From: Thalassovita aquimarina
GTDB lineage: Bacteria > Pseudomonadota > Alphaproteobacteria > Rhodobacterales > Rhodobacteraceae
Direction: 5' to 3'
DNA length: 64,000 nucleotides
NCBI RefSeq assembly: GCF_018219815.1
Contig: NZ_JADMKU010000018.1
Location: 1 to 64,000, forward strand
A program made the translations under genes and the position numbers. The notes beneath the pieces were generated by a model that saw nothing but the letters and a program-made list of their open reading frames with translations, did no database searches and was not told the origin of the DNA. This document shows, piece after piece, positions 29,403 to 41,518 of the stretch (position 1 is the stretch's first letter; the number at the start of each line of letters is the position of its first letter).

Positions 29403-30313
29403 AACCCGTCCCCCACGATCGCGACCGCGGTAAATCCGGATGCGCTCAGTTCCTTCGCCGCGCGCCACGCCCGCAATCCCGTCTTGCAGATGAAAACGGC
29501 CCTCTGACACGACTCTGGCACCAGTTTGGGCGCCTCGTTGAACCGCAGGTCGACGACAAGGTCGTCGGCCACGATCTCGGCCCGGGAAATGACCTCGGGC
29601 CGTGCGTGCTTGGGCTCGGGGGCAGCGTCGAAACGGAAACCCGACAGATGCCATATGGCAAGATCGAGGTTGAGCACCTGCCCCAAGGGCGACGGGGCGT
29701 GGCCCAGCAGAACCGACAATGCCATTTGCGCCTGAAGCGCGCCAAGCGTTGCCACCGCCGGCCCCATGACCCCGCCCGTGCCGCAGCTTTGCAGCTGCGC
29801 GGGAAGATCGGGAAACACCGCGCGCAGGCTCGGCGCGCCACCGCAAAAGCCACCGACGTAACCGTGCCGCGCCAGAACGGACGCGCTGATGAGCGGTGTT
29901 CCCATCGCGAAGCACTGATCCGACAGAGCATAGCTCACCGCGAAATTGTCGGCCGCGTCGATCACGATGTCGGCATGTGGTATCTCGCTGCGCGCCGCAA
30001 GCGGATCGAGCCGGGAAATGACCGGCCAGACATGACAGTCGGGATTGAGCCGACGCAGGGTTTCGGCCGCCACCTGCGCTTTCGGCCTGCCGATGTCATC
30101 CATGCGGAACAGGGTCTGGCGGTGCAGGTTGCTTTCCTCGATCCGGTCGGGATCGAACAGCCGGATAAGCCCGACCCCCGCGCCCGCGAGAAGCGGCAGC
30201 TGGCTGGCCCCCAGTCCGCCGGCGCCGACGACGAGAACGCGGGCGGCGGCAAGCGCCCTCTGCCCCGCCTCGCCCACTTCCGGCAGGCATGTCTGGCGCG
30301 CGTACCGGGTCAT
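29399..30313 (-). CDS. thiF: ThiF-type ThiS adenylyltransferase with short rhodanese-like tail
   Basis: 304 residues. The adenylation core has VLVVGAGGLGASQLPLLAGAGVG, DPDRIEESNLHRQTLF and DAADNFAVSY. The catalytic-Cys region is SCGTGGVMGPAVATLGALQAQMAL. Residues about 245-304 resemble a shortened rhodanese with ICKTGLRAWRAA, in which Cys could carry the sulfur. The CxxC pairs that bind zinc in most E1-like enzymes are not visible. It adenylates the ThiS C-terminus so sulfur can be added for the thiazole ring. Its start overlaps the thiE stop (ATGA). Confidence 0.88.
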   Translation of the reverse strand: MTRYARQTCLPEVGEAGQRALAAARVLVVGAGGLGASQLPLLAGAGVGLIRLFDPDRIEESNLHRQTLFRMDDIGRPKAQVAAETLRRLNPDCHVWPVISRLDPLAARSEIPHADIVIDAADNFAVSYALSDQCFAMGTPLISASVLARHGYVGGFCGGAPSLRAVFPDLPAQLQSCGTGGVMGPAVATLGALQAQMALSVLLGHAPSPLGQVLNLDLAIWHLSGFRFDAAPEPKHARPEVISRAEIVADDLVVDLRFNEAPKLVPESCQRAVFICKTGLRAWRAAKELSASGFTAVAIVGDGF

Positions 30314-30921
30314 CGCAGATACTCCCGCGTGGTCGCGATCCAGTCGCGGCAGCGCGCCTCGGGATCGTCGGCCTGCTGAATGTCCGTCACCACGGCGGCG
30401 CTGTCGGCCCCGGCGGCAAAGACACCGGGAAGGCGATCAAGCGTCAGCCCTCCGATACCGACCAGCGGCGTGCCGCCCGCCGCCTTTTTCCACGCGCGCA
30501 CCCGGTCGAGTCCCTGCGGCCCCCATTTCATCTTCTTCAGCAGCGTCGGATAGACCGGGCCGAGCGCCACATAGGCCGGATCAAGCGACAGGGCGCGGTC
30601 AAGCTCGGCCTCGTCATGGGTCGACAGGCCGAACCGAACGCCCGCGCGGCGCAGCGCGGCGAAATCCGCGTCATCCATGTCTTCCTGACCAAGATGCACG
30701 AACCCGCAGCGCAGATCGAGCGCGGCCTGCCAGTAATCGTTCACCACCAGCTGCGCGCGGTGAACCGCGCAGAAATCGCGGGCGCGGGCGATCTGTCGGC
30801 GGATTTCGTCTTCGGGCTGATCCTTGATCCGAAGCTGAACCAAGTTGACACCATGCGGCACCAGAAGTTCGATCCGACTGACATGACCGACGATGAGGTA
30901 GAAGGGATCAAGCGTCTTCAT
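30310..30921 (-). CDS. thiE: thiamine phosphate synthase ThiE
   Basis: 203 residues, a TIM-barrel of normal length. Motifs are [42 protein letters not shown] and VGIGGL. It joins HMP-pyrophosphate and thiazole phosphate to thiamin phosphate. It overlaps both neighbours, thiG upstream and thiF downstream, by ATGA. Confidence 0.93.
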   Translation of the reverse strand: MKTLDPFYLIVGHVSRIELLVPHGVNLVQLRIKDQPEDEIRRQIARARDFCAVHRAQLVVNDYWQAALDLRCGFVHLGQEDMDDADFAALRRAGVRFGLSTHDEAELDRALSLDPAYVALGPVYPTLLKKMKWGPQGLDRVRAWKKAAGGTPLVGIGGLTLDRLPGVFAAGADSAAVVTDIQQADDPEARCRDWIATTREYLR

Positions 30922-31676
30922 GCCAGTTCCGCCATGCCGAAGATCGGGGTGGAAGCCACCGCCATGTCGCGCCGGGGCATGATCCCCGCATCATGCGCCG
31001 CGCGCCCCGCCGAAACCGCCTGACCGAAGGCGCGGGACATGCCGACGGGGTCAAGCGCCTTGGCAACCGCCGTGTTGAGCAGCACCGCGTCAAATCCCAT
31101 CTCCATCGCCTCCATCGCCTGGCTCGGCGCGCCGATCCCGGCATCGACGACCAGCGGGATATCGGGGAAATGCGCCCGCATGGTCTTCAGCGCCTCCTTA
31201 TTGCGCAGCCCCTGCCCCGACCCGATCGGCGCGCCCCACGGCATCAACACGCGGCACCCCGCCTCGATCAGCTTTTCACCGACGATCAGGTCGTCGGTGG
31301 TGTAGGGGAACACATCGAACCCCTCGGCGGCGAGGATGCGCGCGGCCTCGACCAGGGCGAAGGGGTCGGGCTGCAGCGTGTCGGCGTGGCCGATCACCTC
31401 GAGCTTGATCCAACTTGTGCCGAACAGTTCGCGCGCCATCTGCGCCGTGGTTACCGCCTCTTGCACCGAATGGCATCCGGCGGTGTTGGGCAGGATGCGG
31501 CAACCGCTTTCCTTGAGGATGTCGCGGAAGGCGTCGCCGCCCGTCCCTTCGCGGCGCAGGCTGACCGTGATGACTTCGGCGCCGGACGCCGCGATCGCCT
31601 CGCGCAGCACCTGCGGTGAGGGGTATTGCGCGGTGCCCAGCATCAGCCGGTTTTGCAGGTCACTGCCATAAAACAT
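30918..31676 (-). CDS. thiG: thiazole synthase ThiG
   Basis: 252 residues, a TIM-barrel. Key segments are [14 protein letters not shown], the Schiff-base lysine in [59 protein letters not shown]. It builds the thiazole phosphate ring from deoxyxylulose phosphate, ThiS-thiocarboxylate and the glycine imine made by ThiO. Three bases separate it from thiS. Confidence 0.95.
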   Translation of the reverse strand: MFYGSDLQNRLMLGTAQYPSPQVLREAIAASGAEVITVSLRREGTGGDAFRDILKESGCRILPNTAGCHSVQEAVTTAQMARELFGTSWIKLEVIGHADTLQPDPFALVEAARILAAEGFDVFPYTTDDLIVGEKLIEAGCRVLMPWGAPIGSGQGLRNKEALKTMRAHFPDIPLVVDAGIGAPSQAMEAMEMGFDAVLLNTAVAKALDPVGMSRAFGQAVSAGRAAHDAGIMPRRDMAVASTPIFGMAELA

Positions 31677-31679
31677 CTT

Positions 31680-31866
31680 TCATCCCCCCTGCATCGGCGA
31701 CAGCGCTTCGACCTTTGCGCCATCGTGAAGCGTGGCCGTGTCACGCGCCGCAAGCGGCACGAACTGCCCGTTGAGCGCGGTCGCCACCGAAGCGGCCTCA
31801 TAGCCCTGTTCTTCGATCAGGGCCGCAAGCGTGGCGGCGGCGGTCTCCACTGCGGTCCCGTTGAGT

Positions 31867-31877
<11 letters not shown>
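31680..31877 (-). CDS. thiS: sulfur carrier protein ThiS
   Basis: 65 residues, a ubiquitin-like fold beginning MRIELNGTAVET and ending in the required Gly-Gly (SPMQGG), where ThiF adds AMP and sulfur is loaded. Its start overlaps the end of thiO by 11 bases. Confidence 0.93.
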
Positions 31878-34730
<2,853 letters not shown>

Positions 34731-34838
34731 TCTTCCTACGCCAGCATCAACTGGGTCAGGTTCTAAGGGTCGCTTCACCGGAAGTGTTTCGAACACATCC
34801 CGTCAGCCTCTCAGTCCCCTAGGCGGGACTCCCCTGAC
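34731..34838 (-). ncRNA. TPP riboswitch (thi box)
   Basis: Read on the minus strand, the segment holds the conserved thi-box parts in order: GGGGAGTCC, then CTGAGAGG, a variable stem-loop, ACCCTTAGAACCTGACCCAG and GTTGATGCTGGCGTAGGAA. It lies upstream of thiC in the same orientation. Binding of thiamin pyrophosphate would shut down the whole thi operon. Confidence 0.95.
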
Positions 34839-34943
34839 ATGGCGGGACTATGGAAATGCGCGGCGGCGGTGTCAACCGCTGAAATCGCCCCGGCCATCAA
34901 TCGCGCCACGACAGGGCAATCCCAGAACCATCAGGACCCCGTG

Positions 34944-35795
34944 TCAGGCAGAAATTCCTGCGGCGATCCGTTCCGCCTTCTGCAAGGCATTGATATCTAT
35001 GCCATGTTCGAAACCGCGGGCTTCGATCACGGAGAGAACCGCCCGCGTGTCGATATTCCCCGGAGCTCCCGGTGCGTAAGGGCACCCACCCAGGCCACCG
35101 ACCGAGGCATCGAAGCTTCGCAGCCCGTGATCAAGCGCCACCTCAACCAGCGCGCCGGCCTGCCCATGGGTGTCATGGAAGTGCCCGGCAAGCTTTTCGG
35201 CGGGCACCCGTTCAAGCAGCGCATCGAAAAGCCGCCCGACCGTTTCCGGCTGCCCCGCGCCGATCGTGTCGCCGAGGGAAACTTCGTAGCAGCCGAGTTC
35301 GAGGAGCCGTTCCGTCCAACGCGTGACCGTTTCGGCCGGGGTCGGGCCGTCAAACGGACAGGCGATCACGGTCGAGAGATAACCGCGAACGCGCAGACCG
35401 TTTTCCTGTGCCTGCCGCATGATCGGGGCGAAGCGCCCGAAACTTTCCTCGATGCTGCAGTTGAGATTGGCGCGACTGAAACCTTCCGAGGCCGCGGCGA
35501 AAACCGCCACCTCGTCGCATCCCGCCGCGACCGCCGCCTCGAGCCCGCGCAGGTTCGGCGTCAGCGCGGCATAGGAAACGCCTTCGGCGCGCGTGATTCC
35601 CGCCATCACCTCGGCCGCATCGGCCATCTGCGGCACCCAACGCGGGCTGACGAAGCTCGTCGCTTCGATCTTTTTCAAACCGGCCCTGCTCAGCGCGTCA
35701 ATGAGATCGATCTTGGTATCCGTCGGCACCTGCGCGCCAAGGCTTTGCAGCCCGTCCCTGGGACCGACCTCGAAAACGGTGACATGATCGGCCAT
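34944..35795 (-). CDS. mvaB: hydroxymethylglutaryl-CoA lyase
   Basis: 283 residues of the HMGL/DRE-TIM family. The N-terminal motif is VFEVGPRDGLQ (catalytic Arg13, Asp14). Metal His residues are in GHFHDTHGQA, and the catalytic Cys is in GGLGGCPYAPGAPGN. It splits HMG-CoA to acetoacetate and acetyl-CoA. It is the last gene of a minus-strand group with a TRAP transporter and a degradative-type HMG-CoA reductase, which fits breakdown of mevalonate rather than leucine. Four bases separate it from dctM. Confidence 0.94.
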   Translation of the reverse strand: MADHVTVFEVGPRDGLQSLGAQVPTDTKIDLIDALSRAGLKKIEATSFVSPRWVPQMADAAEVMAGITRAEGVSYAALTPNLRGLEAAVAAGCDEVAVFAAASEGFSRANLNCSIEESFGRFAPIMRQAQENGLRVRGYLSTVIACPFDGPTPAETVTRWTERLLELGCYEVSLGDTIGAGQPETVGRLFDALLERVPAEKLAGHFHDTHGQAGALVEVALDHGLRSFDASVGGLGGCPYAPGAPGNIDTRAVLSVIEARGFEHGIDINALQKAERIAAGISA

Positions 35796-35799
35796 CGCT

Positions 35800-37122
35800 T
35801 CACCTCGCGTTCTGGGTCAGGGCTTCGGGCAGCCAGGTAACGAGCGACGGGAACAGTGCGAAAAGCACCAGAACCGCAGCCTGAATGAAGAAGAACGGCA
35901 TGACCCCGCGATAGACCTGACCGATGCCGATCCCTTCGGGCAGCACCCCCTTAAGATAGAACAGCGTGTAGCCGAAGGGCGGGGTGATATAGGCCATCTG
36001 CGCCGTGATCATGAACAGCACACCGAACCAGAGCGGATCGAAGCCAAGCGCGCCGATGATCGGCAGGAACACCGGCACGCACAGAAGAATGATGCCGATT
36101 TCATCGAGAAACAGCCCGAGGAAGATCAGCACCATCACCATCGCGCCCAGAATGATCCAGCGTGACGCTTCGAGGGTTTCGACGAAGTCGAGCAGAGAAT
36201 CCGCGCCGCCGGTCGCCACGAACACCGAAATGAAAGCCCGCGCACCGATGGTGATCCACAGGATCATCGCGGTGACGCGCAGCGTATCGGTGGCGGCCTC
36301 CGACAGCATCGGCATAGACAACCGGCGCGTGATCAGCGCCGACAGCGCCGCCCCAAGCACGCCGACAGCGGCCGCTTCGGTCGGCGTCGCGATACCGGCA
36401 TAGATCGACCCCAAAACCCCGAAAACGACGAATGCGGGCAGGATCAGGCTCTTGAGCTTGGCGAGCTTTTCGCGCAGCGGCAGCGGTTCGAACTGGCTGG
36501 GCTTCGGGGCCAGTTCGGGATTGATCCAGGTGCGAACCAGGATGTAACCGATATAGCCGCCGGCGAGGATCAGGCCGGGGACGATGCCCGCGGAAAACAT
36601 CTTGCCGATCGAGATCTGCGCGGTGATCGCGTAAACGATGGTGACGACCGAGGGCGGGATCAGGATGCCAAGCGTCCCGCCGGCGCAGATCGCGCCCAGC
36701 GCGAGCTGCGGATGGTAACCGCGCGACAGCATCGAAGGCAGCGCGAGGATGCCCATCGCCGCGACCGCCGCGCCGACCACGCCGGTCATCGCCGCGAGGA
36801 TGGTGCAGATCACGATGGTGCCCACCGCCAACCCGCCGTTCAGGCGCGAAAACCACGTTTCCATCGCGTCATAAAGCGCATCGATGATCGCGGATTTTTG
36901 CAGGATCGAAGCCATCAGCACGTAAAGCGGGATCGCCATCAGCGCTTCCGAGGTCATCGTTTCGAAGGTGTTGAGCACCGCGACGATGAGGGCGGACGGC
37001 CCCCACAGAAGGATCGTCGAGATAAAAGCGATCGCGCCCAGTACGAAGGCAAGCCCGGCACCACTCAGCATGAACACGATGAGGGAAACGAACATGAATG
37101 CGAGGATGAGCGAGCTTTCCAT
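35800..37122 (-). CDS. dctM: TRAP large permease (DctM), second system
   Basis: 440 residues from ATG at 37122, which shares one base with the dctQ stop (TGATG); the frame open to 37296 is dctQ shadow. It has about 12 membrane helices with MTGVVGAAVAAMGILALPSMLSRGY, GAICAGGTLGILIPPS and the C-terminal ITPPFGYTLFYLKG. It is the transport channel of the TRAP system inside the HMG-CoA cluster, so its substrate is probably mevalonate or a related hydroxy acid. Confidence 0.93.
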   Translation of the reverse strand: MESSLILAFMFVSLIVFMLSGAGLAFVLGAIAFISTILLWGPSALIVAVLNTFETMTSEALMAIPLYVLMASILQKSAIIDALYDAMETWFSRLNGGLAVGTIVICTILAAMTGVVGAAVAAMGILALPSMLSRGYHPQLALGAICAGGTLGILIPPSVVTIVYAITAQISIGKMFSAGIVPGLILAGGYIGYILVRTWINPELAPKPSQFEPLPLREKLAKLKSLILPAFVVFGVLGSIYAGIATPTEAAAVGVLGAALSALITRRLSMPMLSEAATDTLRVTAMILWITIGARAFISVFVATGGADSLLDFVETLEASRWIILGAMVMVLIFLGLFLDEIGIILLCVPVFLPIIGALGFDPLWFGVLFMITAQMAYITPPFGYTLFYLKGVLPEGIGIGQVYRGVMPFFFIQAAVLVLFALFPSLVTWLPEALTQNAR

Positions 37123-37613
37123 CACGCGGCCTCCGTATCGGCAAAGGTCAGGATCGCGTTGGCCAGCGCCTGAAGCACCAGCAAGAGAGACGCGAGCGGA
37201 AGGAAACACTTGGCGGGCCAGAGCACCGGGTTCCACGCCGAATAGCTGGTTTCGCCATAGCTGAAGGATTGCAGCACCAGCGGCAGACTGAACCACAAAA
37301 GGATCGCACCGAAGGCGACGGCCAGGGCGAGGCCAACCAGATGCAGCAGCTTTGCAAAGCGGCCCGAGGCCTTTTCAGACAACACATCGACGGCGACATG
37401 ACCGCCCAGATACAGCAGATACGGCCCGCCCAGCAGGAAGAAGGGGCCGAAGAGCAGCGTCGCGAGTTCCGGCGCCCAGGATGTGGGATGGGCGAAAAAG
37501 TAGCGCGACACGACTTCCCAAAGCATCAGGAACACGATCGCGTAGACGAGCCATTTCGCCATGGCAAAAAGACCGCGGTTAAGCGCGGTGACGAGCTGGG
37601 CCAGTGATGTCAT
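37122..37613 (-). CDS. dctQ: TRAP small permease (DctQ), second system
   Basis: 163 residues from ATG at 37613, with GGAG 7 bases upstream; an upstream ATG at 37643 has no such site. Four membrane helices with the DctQ pattern SRYFFAHPTSWAPELATLLF and GGHVAVDVL. Unlike the DctQ at 17260-18510 it has the normal short form. It is coupled to dctM by a one-base overlap. Confidence 0.9.
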   Translation of the reverse strand: MTSLAQLVTALNRGLFAMAKWLVYAIVFLMLWEVVSRYFFAHPTSWAPELATLLFGPFFLLGGPYLLYLGGHVAVDVLSEKASGRFAKLLHLVGLALAVAFGAILLWFSLPLVLQSFSYGETSYSAWNPVLWPAKCFLPLASLLLVLQALANAILTFADTEAA

Positions 37614-37672
37614 TGGATGCTCCGCAAAAGCGGCGTCAGCCATGCGGGGGCACGGCTGACGCGGTGTTGGGG

Positions 37673-38707
37673 TCAGAGAAGACGCAGTTCCTGCATGAGC
37701 GAGATCTGCATCTCCATCATGCGCGTGGACAACTCGTCCTTCGCGGCCTTTTGCCAGACCTCGACCGCTTTCGCGCGGGCTTGGGCCACGTCGGCGGGAT
37801 CGAAGTCGATGATCTCGACGCCGGCGTCTTGGAATTTCTTCAGGTATTCACCGTTCGAAACCAGGATGTTCTGACGCAACGTGCCCGAGATTTCCCGCGC
37901 CGCCACGGCGAGAGCGGCCTTCTGCTGTTCGTCCAGCGCCTCGAAGGCGCGGGTATTGGCGACGTAGGACGTCGCGGTGGTCGGCTGATGCACGCCCGGC
38001 ATGATCAGGTATTTGGCGACCTCGTACAGGCCCTCTTCGTAGTTCGCCTTGATGTCGCCGCGATCCGCAAAGTCGATCAGCCCCTTGTCGAGCGCCGAAT
38101 AGACCTCGGAAGTGGGCAGCGGCGAAACGGAGACACCGAAATCGGCCATTACGGCGCTGGCCAGCCCGACGAAACGGCCCTTGAGCCCGTTCATGTCGGC
38201 GATCTTGCGGATCTCGACCTTGGAGTGGATCGGTTCCTGACCGTATACGGTCGGCGCAACATAGGTCAGCCCAGCCGGCGCGTAGCTTGCACGCGCGAGT
38301 TCGAGACCGCCCCGTTCATAGAACCAGGCTTCGAACTGGTCCGGTTCCGGGAAGCCGAAAGGCACGGTCGAGGAAAACCCGTGTGCCGGGATCTTGCCCG
38401 CCGTATAGCCGTCAAACGTCTTCATCAGTTCGAACGCGCCGCCGCGCACCGCATCGAAGGACTGTGCCGAGGGCACGATCTGTCCACCAGAGAACGGCGT
38501 GATTTCGAGCGAACCACCGGTCAGTTCGGCGACGCGAGCGCAGAACTTTTCCTCGTAGAGCATCGGCGTCGTGCCGCCGCCCCAAAGCGCCTGCATCCGC
38601 CACTTGGTCACACCTTGTGCGCGGGCGGCGCCGGCGGTGACAAGCGCGGGGGCGGCGAGGCCCCCTGCACCGAGGGCCAGCATCTTGCGTCGGGTCGTAT
38701 TGATCAT
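37673..38707 (-). CDS. dctP: TRAP substrate-binding protein (DctP), probably for mevalonate
   Basis: 344 residues with a twin-arginine signal (TTRRKMLALGAGG, cleavage near ARAQ). The mature protein starts KWRMQALWGGG and has a DctP core (EIRKIADMNGLKGRFVGLASAVMADFGV) in which Arg would bind the substrate carboxylate. Placement between HMG-CoA reductase and HMG-CoA lyase genes makes mevalonate the leading ligand candidate; that is inference from context. AGGAAAC precedes the ATG. The gene follows mvaA by 26 bases. Confidence 0.9.
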   Translation of the reverse strand: MINTTRRKMLALGAGGLAAPALVTAGAARAQGVTKWRMQALWGGGTTPMLYEEKFCARVAELTGGSLEITPFSGGQIVPSAQSFDAVRGGAFELMKTFDGYTAGKIPAHGFSSTVPFGFPEPDQFEAWFYERGGLELARASYAPAGLTYVAPTVYGQEPIHSKVEIRKIADMNGLKGRFVGLASAVMADFGVSVSPLPTSEVYSALDKGLIDFADRGDIKANYEEGLYEVAKYLIMPGVHQPTTATSYVANTRAFEALDEQQKAALAVAAREISGTLRQNILVSNGEYLKKFQDAGVEIIDFDPADVAQARAKAVEVWQKAAKDELSTRMMEMQISLMQELRLL

Positions 38708-38733
38708 AGGTTTCCTCCCAGATTTCAGAAACT

Positions 38734-40038
38734 TCAGGCGCGTCCTAGCACCTGTTTTGCGCGGGCGACACTCACGTCTCCCGCTGCGACGATGGCTTTC
38801 GCCACTCGATCGATGTCACCGCCTGCCGCGCCCGCGGTAATCGCGATATTGCGCGCATGCAATGTCATATGACCGCGTTGAATCCCTTCGGTCGCAAGGG
38901 CGCGAAGCGCGGCCATGTTCTGCGCAAGCCCGACGGCAGCCGTCACTTCGGCCAGTTCTTGCGCGGAGGTGATATTCAACAGTTTCAGCCCCGCCTGCGC
39001 GGCCGGATGGGTCCGCGTCGCGCCGCCCACGATGCCAAGCGCCATCGGCAGTTCGATCGTTCCCACGAGCGCGCCGTCCGCCGCGATTTCCCAGGTGGTG
39101 AGCGAGGTGTAGCGGCCATTACGTGCGGCATAGGCATGCGCCCCCGCCTCGATCGCGCGCCAGTCGTTGCCGGTTGCGACGACCACCGGGTCGATGCCGT
39201 TCATGATCCCCTTGTTGTGGGTCGCGGCGCGGTAAGGGTCGATCAGGGCCAGCGCACAGGCCTCAACGATGCCTTTCGCGACCTCGGCGCCCTCAAGCGC
39301 CTTCGTGGTGAGAGCTTCTGCCGGAATGCGCGCGCTCGCGGTGACCACGCGCTTGTCGGCAAGATTCGACAGGATGCGCAGACGCACCTTGCCGCCCGTG
39401 ATCTCCTCGACCCGCGGGGCCAGCATTTCGGCCATCGAATTGACCGTGTTCGCCCCCATCGCGTCGCGCACATCGACCAGCAGGTGCATCACCACCATCG
39501 GCCCGATCGGCGTATCGGCGAACACGTCGATTTCGATATCCTTGCAGCCGCCGCCGAGACCGACCAGAACGGTGTCCTTGGAATTGGCTTTTTCGATCAA
39601 CTCGTCGCGGTGCGACAGCAACGTCGCGCGCGCGCCGAAAGGATCGGCAAGACCGACGATCTGGATCTGCGCGCGCATGATCGGCGTGGTGCTGCTGGCC
39701 TTGAAACCGCCACCGGCGCGCACGATCTTGGCCATGTAAGAGGCCGCGGCAACCACTGAAGGTTCTTCCACCGCCATCGGAACAAGGTATTCGCGCCCGT
39801 TCACGACGAAGTTCGTCGCCACCCCGAGCGGCAGTTCGAACGTGCCGATCACGTTCTCGATCATACCGTTCGCGACGGCCAGCGGCAGTGCCGCTTCGTC
39901 CGAGAGAGCCGCTTGCACCGTTGCATCAATGCCTGCGGCGGCGGCGACTGCCGCGCGCCGGTCGGCGGGTTCCATGTCGCGCATCCCTTCAATCCGCGAA
40001 TTGACGCCGGATGTGGGTTTGGTTGCGGAAGTATTCAT
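38734..40038 (-). CDS. mvaA: class II (degradative) HMG-CoA reductase
   Basis: 434 residues from ATG at 40038, with CAGGAGGAAAC upstream. Class II marks are [17 protein letters not shown] (Glu61), [15 protein letters not shown] at 192-206, Lys276 in [10 protein letters not shown], Asp283 in [12 protein letters not shown] and His390/His394 in [11 protein letters not shown]. In bacteria growing on mevalonate this enzyme runs in the oxidative direction, making HMG-CoA. No other mevalonate-pathway biosynthetic gene is nearby and HMG-CoA lyase is in the same operon, which supports catabolism. It is the first gene of the operon, divergent from the MocR regulator. Confidence 0.94.
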   Translation of the reverse strand: MNTSATKPTSGVNSRIEGMRDMEPADRRAAVAAAAGIDATVQAALSDEAALPLAVANGMIENVIGTFELPLGVATNFVVNGREYLVPMAVEEPSVVAAASYMAKIVRAGGGFKASSTTPIMRAQIQIVGLADPFGARATLLSHRDELIEKANSKDTVLVGLGGGCKDIEIDVFADTPIGPMVVMHLLVDVRDAMGANTVNSMAEMLAPRVEEITGGKVRLRILSNLADKRVVTASARIPAEALTTKALEGAEVAKGIVEACALALIDPYRAATHNKGIMNGIDPVVVATGNDWRAIEAGAHAYAARNGRYTSLTTWEIAADGALVGTIELPMALGIVGGATRTHPAAQAGLKLLNITSAQELAEVTAAVGLAQNMAALRALATEGIQRGHMTLHARNIAITAGAAGGDIDRVAKAIVAAGDVSVARAKQVLGRA

Positions 40039-40094
40039 GACCGTTTCCTCCTGATCGTCGCAGGAGGTTTGGCGAATCCGGTTCACTTTGTATT

Positions 40095-40148
40095 GGTACA
40101 GTTACCGAAATTTTACCTGTACTGTACCCGCACCACTTCAGGTACACT
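40095..40148. promoter_or_regulatory. MocR-type operator in the mvaA / regulator divergent region
   Basis: Three copies of one element lie in this 116-base gap: GGTACAGT at 40095-40102, its exact inverse ACTGTACC at 40121-40128, and GGTACACT at 40141-40148. Two direct copies plus an inverted one is the pattern known for MocR/GabR/PdxR sites. The last copy ends 6 bases before the regulator ATG, so binding there would also block the regulator's own expression. Confidence 0.7.
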
Positions 40149-40154
40149 TGCCGT

Positions 40155-41495
40155 ATGGCTCAGACGAAAACAGACCGGATATTTCACACCCTGCGGCATC
40201 GGATCGAATCCGGCGAACTTGCCGAGGGCGCGCAGCTGATGTCGCTGCGGCATGCGGCCGAAAGTTTCGGCGTGTCCAAGAACATCATGGTCACGGTCTA
40301 TGACAGGCTGGTCGCGCAAGGCCTCGCCAGCGCGCGGCAGGGGGCGGGGTTCTTTGTTTCCCACCCGGCGGCAGCGACGGCGGAACCGGTCAACCTGCGC
40401 GAAGCCCGCGACAGCGTCTCGCTTCTCCATGCCCAGCTCGACCGGCCCTACAAGGTCCTAGTGGGCGACGGGCGCCCGCCCGAAAGCTGGCTGCTCAATG
40501 CCGCCCCCGCAATCACGCTCGGCTCGGGCGAACGTGGTTACGGCACGCCGCATGGCTTGCTCGCCCTTCGGGAATATATCGCCGGCGCCCAGATCACGGC
40601 GGGGATCGATGTTTCCCCGGCGCAGATCGTGACGACCTTCGGCGCCAATCATGCGCTTGATCTGGTGATAAGGCGCTTCACCCGTCCCGGCGAAACCGTT
40701 CTGGTCGACGATCCGGGATATTACCCGCTGTTTGCCAAGCTCAAGCTCGCGGGGCTGTCTGTTATCGGTATTCCACGCGGTCCACGCGGTCCCGATCCGG
40801 ACGCGCTGCAACGGGCGGCCGAACACCATCGCGCCCGTCTTTTTTTCACCCAGTCGCTGGCGCAAAATCCCACCGGCTGCTCGATCGACCTACCCACGGC
40901 GCATGCCATCCTCCAGATCGCCGAGCGACGCGACATGCTGGTGATCGACGACGATCCGTTCATCGACCTGCCCGGTGTCAGCGGCACCCGGCTGGCCTGT
41001 CTGGACCAGTTCCGCCGGGTGATCCAGATCGGGACGTATTCCAAGATCCTGTCGCCATCGCTGCGTTCGGGCTACCTGATCGCGGACACGGAAATCGCGA
41101 CATCTCTGGCCGAACTGAAGATGGTGCTGACGGTCAGCAGTTCGGTTTTCACCGAACGGATGATCGCGGAAATCATCCGCTCGCGGCGGTATGAGAAACT
41201 GCGCGGTCAGCTCGCCAAGAGGCTCGAGCGAGAGCGAGAAGAGGCGATCGAAAGGCTGTCTGGTCTGGGAATGCCGCTCTTTGCACCGCCTGCGAGCGGG
41301 CTTTATGGCTGGCTTCCGCTGCCCGGCGATCTCGACGATCTCGATGTCGCGCAACAGGCCGCGGCACAGGGGATTTTCCTGGCTCCGGGAACATTGTTCC
41401 GGCCAGGCGAAACGCATCACGGCCCAGCCCTGCGGCTGAACTGGAGCCGTGTGAACGACAGCCGGTTCTATTCGTTCCTGCGCGGACTGCGTTGA
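40155..41495 (+). CDS. MocR-family (GntR-aminotransferase) regulator, probably of mevalonate catabolism
   Basis: 446 residues. The GntR winged helix fills about 5-70 (MSLRHAAESFGVSKNIMVTVYDRLVAQGLASARQGAGFFV). A fold-type I aminotransferase domain follows, with the PLP lysine Lys297 in GTYSKILSPSLRSGY. Supporting segments are NPTGCSIDLPT and VIDDDPFIDLPG. MocR proteins usually sense PLP together with a metabolite. It is divergent from mvaA with three operator-like repeats between them. No ribosome-binding site precedes the ATG, so the message may be leaderless. Confidence 0.92.
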   Translation: MAQTKTDRIFHTLRHRIESGELAEGAQLMSLRHAAESFGVSKNIMVTVYDRLVAQGLASARQGAGFFVSHPAAATAEPVNLREARDSVSLLHAQLDRPYKVLVGDGRPPESWLLNAAPAITLGSGERGYGTPHGLLALREYIAGAQITAGIDVSPAQIVTTFGANHALDLVIRRFTRPGETVLVDDPGYYPLFAKLKLAGLSVIGIPRGPRGPDPDALQRAAEHHRARLFFTQSLAQNPTGCSIDLPTAHAILQIAERRDMLVIDDDPFIDLPGVSGTRLACLDQFRRVIQIGTYSKILSPSLRSGYLIADTEIATSLAELKMVLTVSSSVFTERMIAEIIRSRRYEKLRGQLAKRLEREREEAIERLSGLGMPLFAPPASGLYGWLPLPGDLDDLDVAQQAAAQGIFLAPGTLFRPGETHHGPALRLNWSRVNDSRFYSFLRGLR

Positions 41496-41518
41496 GCCGG
41501 AGGCCTGCCCCGAAGTGG

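Noticed and set aside
28665-29915. 416-residue version of ThiD
   Set aside because: The first 171 residues are out-of-frame thiF sequence; family N-terminus and TTGA overlap place the start at 29402.
35800-37296. 498-residue version of the second DctM
   Set aside because: The extension is dctQ read in another frame; the TGATG junction gives the natural start at 37122.
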